Origin: Labilibacter marinus
GTDB taxonomy: Bacteria > Bacteroidota > Bacteroidia > Bacteroidales > Marinilabiliaceae
NCBI RefSeq assembly: GCF_001659685.2
Contig: NZ_LXYE02000020.1
Span: forward strand, 62,001-126,000
DNA: 64,000 bases
Direction of reading: 5' to 3'
The notes under the pieces were generated by a model. The model saw only the letters and a program-made list of their open reading frames with translations, did no database searches and was not told where the DNA came from. The position numbers were made by a program, and so were the translations under genes. Shown here one piece after another: positions 60,552 through 64,000 of the stretch (position 1 is its first letter; every line of letters begins with the position of its first letter).

Positions 60552-60866
60552 ATGTACGCGATTGTAGATATTGCAGGTCAGCAATTTAAAGTAGAAAAAG
60601 ACAGCAAAATTTATGTACACCGTCTTGCTCAAGAAGAAGGTGCAGCTGTTGAATTTGAAAAAGTAATGTTAATCGACAATGATGGAACTGTTCAAGTAGG
60701 AGCTCCTGTTGTAGATGGCGCTAAAGTTACCGCTAAGGTACTTTCTCATGTTAAAGGTGATAAAGTAATCGTTTTCAAAAAGAAAAGAAGAAAAGGTTAT
60801 AAGAAGAAAAACGGTCACCGTCAACAATTTACTCAAATTCAGGTTGAAGACATTTTAGTTGGATAA
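60552..60866 (+). CDS. rplU: 50S ribosomal protein L21 (bL21)
   Basis: 104 residues from the ATG at 60552. A GTG one codon upstream is less likely. It begins [25 protein letters not shown] and carries the basic [21 protein letters not shown] segment of bL21. It binds 23S rRNA in the large subunit. rpmA follows 19 bp later. Confidence 0.97.
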   Translation: MYAIVDIAGQQFKVEKDSKIYVHRLAQEEGAAVEFEKVMLIDNDGTVQVGAPVVDGAKVTAKVLSHVKGDKVIVFKKKRRKGYKKKNGHRQQFTQIQVEDILVG

Positions 60867-60885
60867 TTAAAAAAATTAGAATAAG

Positions 60886-61149
60886 ATGGCACATAAAAAA
60901 GGAGTCGGTAGTTCGAAAAACGGTAGAGAGTCCGAAAGTAAACGTTTAGGTGTTAAAATTTTTGGTGGTCAGGCCGCTAAAGCTGGAAACATCCTTGTTC
61001 GTCAAAGAGGAACTCAGCATCACCCTGGTGACAACGTAGGTATGGGAAAAGATCATACTTTATTTGCACTTATTGAGGGAACAGTAACATTCCGTAAAAA
61101 AAGAAACGACAAATCTTACGTATCAGTTGAGCCTTTCGCTGCTGAGTAA
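60886..61149 (+). CDS. rpmA: 50S ribosomal protein L27 (bL27)
   Basis: This 87-residue protein begins [16 protein letters not shown] and has [17 protein letters not shown] at the end of the core. The unprocessed N-terminus, without the cleavable extension found in Firmicutes, reaches the peptidyl-transferase center. Second gene of the rplU operon, followed by a terminator. Confidence 0.97.
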   Translation: MAHKKGVGSSKNGRESESKRLGVKIFGGQAAKAGNILVRQRGTQHHPGDNVGMGKDHTLFALIEGTVTFRKKRNDKSYVSVEPFAAE

Positions 61150-61174
61150 AAAAGATTTGTAAAGATTTTAAGAG

Positions 61175-61221
61175 TCTCCTGTTTTTGTTACTTTCGTAAC
61201 GGATTCAGGAGATTTTTTTTT
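61175..61221 (+). terminator. Intrinsic terminator of rplU-rpmA
   Basis: TCTCCTG (61175-61181) and CAGGAGA (61206-61212) pair, with an inner GTTAC/GTAAC pair in the loop. T residues run to about 61221. It lies 26 bp after the rpmA stop. Confidence 0.85.
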
Positions 61222-61302
61222 ATCCTAATTAGTACCCTGAGAAACCGCTATTTTTAAGTCTTTGATAAGAAGACTAATCAACAATAAATTATACACCATA
61301 TA

Positions 61303-62577
61303 ATGCTTACGCTAAAATTTATTCGCGAAAACAAAGACGAAATTATTAACCGTCTTAAAATAAAACGTTTTGATGCCGCTGAGGTAGTTGAAAAAGTGAT
61401 AGAACTTGACGATTTGCGTAGATCTACTCAAGGTGAGGTAGACCAAAAGCAAGCCGAGATGAATACACTTTCCAAGGAAATTGGAATGTTATTTAAACAA
61501 GGTAAGGCCCAGGAAGCAAACGAGGCCAAAGCAAAAACTGCAGATTTAAAAGAGCAAATTAAAGAATTAAACAACCAGTTGAACGAAGCAACTTCATCAC
61601 TGGATATTGAAGTAGTGAAACTTCCTAACATACCTCACCCAAGTGTTCCTGAAGGAAATAGCGATGAAGACAATGTGGTTATTAAAGAAGGTGGTGTAAT
61701 TAAAGAAGTTGAAGGAGAAAAAGCTCCACATTGGGACTTAATTGAAAAATACGATATCATTGATTTTAAACTAGGAACTAAAATTACTGGTGCTGGATTT
61801 CCTGTTTACAAAGGTAAGGGTGCAAGATTACAACGTGCTTTAATTAATTTCTTTTTAGATGAAGGTGAAAAAGCAGGTTACAATGAGGTACTTCCTCCAA
61901 TATTAGTAAACGAAGATTCTGGTTTTGGAACAGGGCAATTACCTGATAAAGAAGGAATGATGTATCACGCAACAGCGGATAATTTATATTTAATTCCTAC
62001 CGCAGAAGTACCTGTTACCAATATATATAGAGATGAAGTGGTAAAAGAGGAGGAGCTTCCTTTAAAAAACATGGCTTATACTCCTTGCTTCCGTCGTGAG
62101 GCTGGTTCGTGGGGAGCACATGTACGTGGTTTAAATCGCTTACATCAGTTCGATAAAGTGGAGATTGTACAAATCTCGCATCCTGATAAATCATACGAAG
62201 CTTTAGATAGCATGGTTGCTCATGTAGAAAGCTTAGTCAACAAGCTAGGCTTACCATACCGAATCTTAAGACTATGCGGAGGAGACATCAGTTTTACCTC
62301 AGCCTTAACTTTTGACTTTGAGGTATATTCTGCTGCTCAAGAGCGATGGTTAGAAGTTAGTTCTGTATCCAACTTTGAGAATTACCAAGCCAACCGTTTA
62401 AAGTGTAGATTTAAAGGTAAGGATATGAAGAAGCCAGAGTTAGTGCATACCTTAAACGGAAGTGCTTTAGCTTTGCCTCGAATATTGGCCGCTATTTTAG
62501 AAAACAACCAAACTGCAGAAGGAATTAAAATTCCTGAGGTACTTGTACCTTATTGCGGTTTTGATATCATTAAATAA
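61303..62577 (+). CDS. serS: Seryl-tRNA synthetase
   Basis: This 424-residue protein has an N-terminal long coiled-coil arm (about 28-105) that binds the tRNA-Ser variable arm. The class II core has YTPCFRREAGSWG (motif 2) and LNGSALALPRILAAILEN (motif 3). It charges tRNA-Ser. It has an 81-bp upstream gap after the rpmA terminator, so it has its own promoter, which was not firmly placed. Confidence 0.97.
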   Translation: MLTLKFIRENKDEIINRLKIKRFDAAEVVEKVIELDDLRRSTQGEVDQKQAEMNTLSKEIGMLFKQGKAQEANEAKAKTADLKEQIKELNNQLNEATSSLDIEVVKLPNIPHPSVPEGNSDEDNVVIKEGGVIKEVEGEKAPHWDLIEKYDIIDFKLGTKITGAGFPVYKGKGARLQRALINFFLDEGEKAGYNEVLPPILVNEDSGFGTGQLPDKEGMMYHATADNLYLIPTAEVPVTNIYRDEVVKEEELPLKNMAYTPCFRREAGSWGAHVRGLNRLHQFDKVEIVQISHPDKSYEALDSMVAHVESLVNKLGLPYRILRLCGGDISFTSALTFDFEVYSAAQERWLEVSSVSNFENYQANRLKCRFKGKDMKKPELVHTLNGSALALPRILAAILENNQTAEGIKIPEVLVPYCGFDIIK

Positions 62578-62588
62578 ATAATACGATT

Positions 62589-62617
62589 GGCTCTTTAGGA
62601 GGTTATCTTAAAGAGCC
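62589..62617 (+). terminator. Hairpin after serS
   Basis: GGCTCTTTA (62589-62597) pairs perfectly with TAAAGAGCC (62609-62617). There is no T-run, so it may stabilise or partly terminate the serS mRNA rather than end it. Confidence 0.5.
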
Positions 62618-62642
62618 ATATCCATATAGAATATTAAAATTC

Positions 62643-62945
62643 ATGTTTGTATTTAATACTACGTTTGTAATTGCACCCGCTAAATTTAACCAGTGGGAAA
62701 AATGGTTAAAGGGGACTTATAAGCCTTTAATTAAAACTGTTGTTCCTAAGTGTGAAGTGGGCATTTACGAAGTAATGACGGCTGAAGAGCAGAAGGAAAG
62801 AACAGTATCTGTTCAATGGAAAGTGAGTACTCCAGATGACTTAGAAATCATCAACAAACAATCTCCTGTTGTATTAGGCCAGATGAGTTCCGAATTTGGT
62901 CAGGATGTATTATACTTCAGCACCATTTTAAAATCTTTACAATAA
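62643..62945 (+). CDS. DUF4286 family protein
   Basis: 100 residues of a Bacteroidota-typical small protein ([40 protein letters not shown]). It resembles a ferredoxin-like/dimeric alpha-beta barrel and has no known function. It lies 4 bp before ruvC, so co-expression is likely, and 65 bp after serS. It may have a role linked to recombination, but only by position. Confidence 0.82.
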   Translation: MFVFNTTFVIAPAKFNQWEKWLKGTYKPLIKTVVPKCEVGIYEVMTAEEQKERTVSVQWKVSTPDDLEIINKQSPVVLGQMSSEFGQDVLYFSTILKSLQ

Positions 62946-62949
62946 TTAC

Positions 62950-63504
62950 GTGGTAAAGGAGCGTATTATATTAGGAATCGACCCTGGTACAACTGTAATG
63001 GGGTACGGTATTCTAAAGATAATAGGCAATAAACCATCTTTAGTTTCAATGGGTGTTCTTGAACTTCAAAAGTACGACAACCATTATATTAAACTAAGGA
63101 AAATATACGATACTGTTGTACGATTATGCGACAACTATCATCCCGACGAGTTAGCCATTGAAGCCCCTTTCTTTGGTAAAAACGTACAATCTATGCTAAA
63201 GCTTGGCCGTGCACAAGGAGTTGCCATGGCCGCTGCTCTATCCAGAGACTTACCCGTATTTGAATACGCTCCTCTTAAAATCAAACAAGCTATAACGGGT
63301 AATGGAGGTTCAAGCAAAGAACAGGTAGCCAATTTTCTTTCGCGCTATCTAAAAATTGAAGCACAGCCCAAATACCTTGATGCCACCGATGGCGTAGCCG
63401 CTGCCTTATGTCATTTCTTCCAAAATCAAAATTTAAAAGCTGAAAAAGGACCTAAGACCTGGAAGGATTTTATGAGCAAAAACCCCAATCGGGTTAAAAA
63501 ATAA
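62950..63504 (+). CDS. ruvC: Holliday junction resolvase RuvC
   Basis: 184 residues, starting at a GTG. Catalytic acids are Asp11 in GIDPGTT, Glu71 in AIEAPFF and the Asp144/Asp147 pair in DATDGVAAA. It cuts Holliday junctions with RuvAB, which are not in the window. The start is placed at the GTG at 62950, directly after the DUF4286 stop. Confidence 0.95.
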   Translation: MVKERIILGIDPGTTVMGYGILKIIGNKPSLVSMGVLELQKYDNHYIKLRKIYDTVVRLCDNYHPDELAIEAPFFGKNVQSMLKLGRAQGVAMAAALSRDLPVFEYAPLKIKQAITGNGGSSKEQVANFLSRYLKIEAQPKYLDATDGVAAALCHFFQNQNLKAEKGPKTWKDFMSKNPNRVKK

Positions 63505-63941
63505 TTTTCTAAGCTCAGCAGCAGTTATTTACATTCCCTTCTTTCTAAAGTGTCAATACTAATCACTTCATCACGATTATGTTCATAGCAAACTAAAAGT
63601 TTACCCTGTCATTTTTTACACATTAATACAATTAAATATACTCAAAGGCCAAATATTTAACATTCTTTGACTTTGTTCAGGAAATAATACATTATGATTT
63701 AGGGTAAAATTGTACACCTCAGTATTATATATTATACACAATCTGAATCTTTCCAATTAAAACTCACGATACCCTAACACCTCTCTTACTGACTCTTACA
63801 GAACATAGAATAGTAAATATCAGCACACAAAACTATAAACATTACTGAAAAGCACAATTCGTATTGATAAAAATATTAAATTCAATTGTAACATTATTTA
63901 ACTTTTTTAAAACACCCCAAAACATTATACCTAATTAACAT
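63505..63941. other. Non-coding region at the right edge
   Basis: About 437 bp, very AT-rich, with no convincing gene on either strand and no structured RNA that I recognise. No good TTG/TAnnTTTG pair was found. It is probably the upstream region of the gene that may start at 63942. Confidence 0.5.
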
Positions 63942-64000
63942 ATGCAATTAATGAAATTGAATTTTAAAAACTATAGCACTATTAAATACAACCTTAAAAA
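63942..64000 (+). CDS. Possible 5' end of a gene cut by the right edge
   Basis: A frame opens at the ATG at 63942 (MQLMKLNFKNYSTIKYNLK) and has no stop before the edge. A second ATG is at 63951. Only 19 residues are visible, so neither coding nature nor product can be shown. Confidence 0.3.
   Translation, partial: MQLMKLNFKNYSTIKYNLK

Overview
The window is about 64 kb of AT-rich chromosomal DNA from a member of the phylum Bacteroidota, most likely a marine or sediment-dwelling Bacteroidales/Marinilabiliales-type bacterium. The evidence is promoter-like TAnnTTTG elements upstream of many genes, a general lack of Shine-Dalgarno sequences, a lysS-gpsA-pgi cluster with a C-terminally extended LysRS, a DUF4286 protein next to ruvC, lipoprotein-style cyclophilins, LytS/LytTR pairs, and a pair of secreted GH29 fucosidases with a sulfatase, which suggests use of sulfated fucans. 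The exact genus cannot be fixed from the sequence alone. No rRNA, tRNA, CRISPR array, prophage, transposase or plasmid replication gene was found.

Layout. 1-9.6 kb: a cyclic-2,3-diphosphoglycerate-synthetase-like GTPase cut by the left edge, an ACP-phosphodiesterase-family protein overlapping prmC tail to tail, ribD, cardiolipin synthase, a LysR regulator divergent from a methyltransferase/creatininase-like pair, and a membrane TPR-HTH regulator. 9.7-17.1 kb is the accessory part: two GH29 alpha-L-fucosidases, then an HNH endonuclease, an unknown helical protein and a maltose-type acetyltransferase bracketed by two diverged copies of a roughly 95-bp palindromic repeat, then an FGly-type sulfatase. 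17.2-27.1 kb: PLP dehydratase, membrane pyrophosphatase, cation antiporter, and a dnaG / PNPOx-like / SpmA-SpmB fusion / outer-membrane-barrel run.

27.2-33.6 kb holds poorly characterised envelope genes: a TPR protein, a very basic exported protein, a candidate small RNA with its own terminator, a 53-codon gene too short for usual calling, an HD phosphohydrolase, and three tandem exported cyclophilins, the last fused to what looks like a degenerate trypsin-like domain. 33.8-41 kb: pheS, larB-larE, acyl-CoA ligase, ahcY, ribF. 41-48 kb: a LiaF-like protein with a LytS/LytTR pair, a fused ABC exporter and a lipoprotein. 48.3-51.8 kb: recJ, lipB, lipA. 52-56.2 kb: lysS-gpsA-pgi. 56.3-60.2 kb: an acetyltransferase, a DUF4097 lipoprotein with twelve SSG repeats, and a nuclease-domain/nucleoside-transporter operon. 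60.4-63.5 kb: rplU-rpmA behind a strong promoter and a possibly pseudoknotted leader, then serS, DUF4286 and ruvC. The right edge holds a long non-coding region and perhaps the first codons of another gene.

Most of the window is ordinary core genome. The parts worth a second look are the cyclophilin trio with the pseudo-protease fusion, the repeat-bracketed HNH segment, the candidate sRNA at 28.6-28.7 kb, the hairpin cluster at 41.0-41.2 kb and the rplU leader. No element was found that could confidently be called a wholly new biological system.
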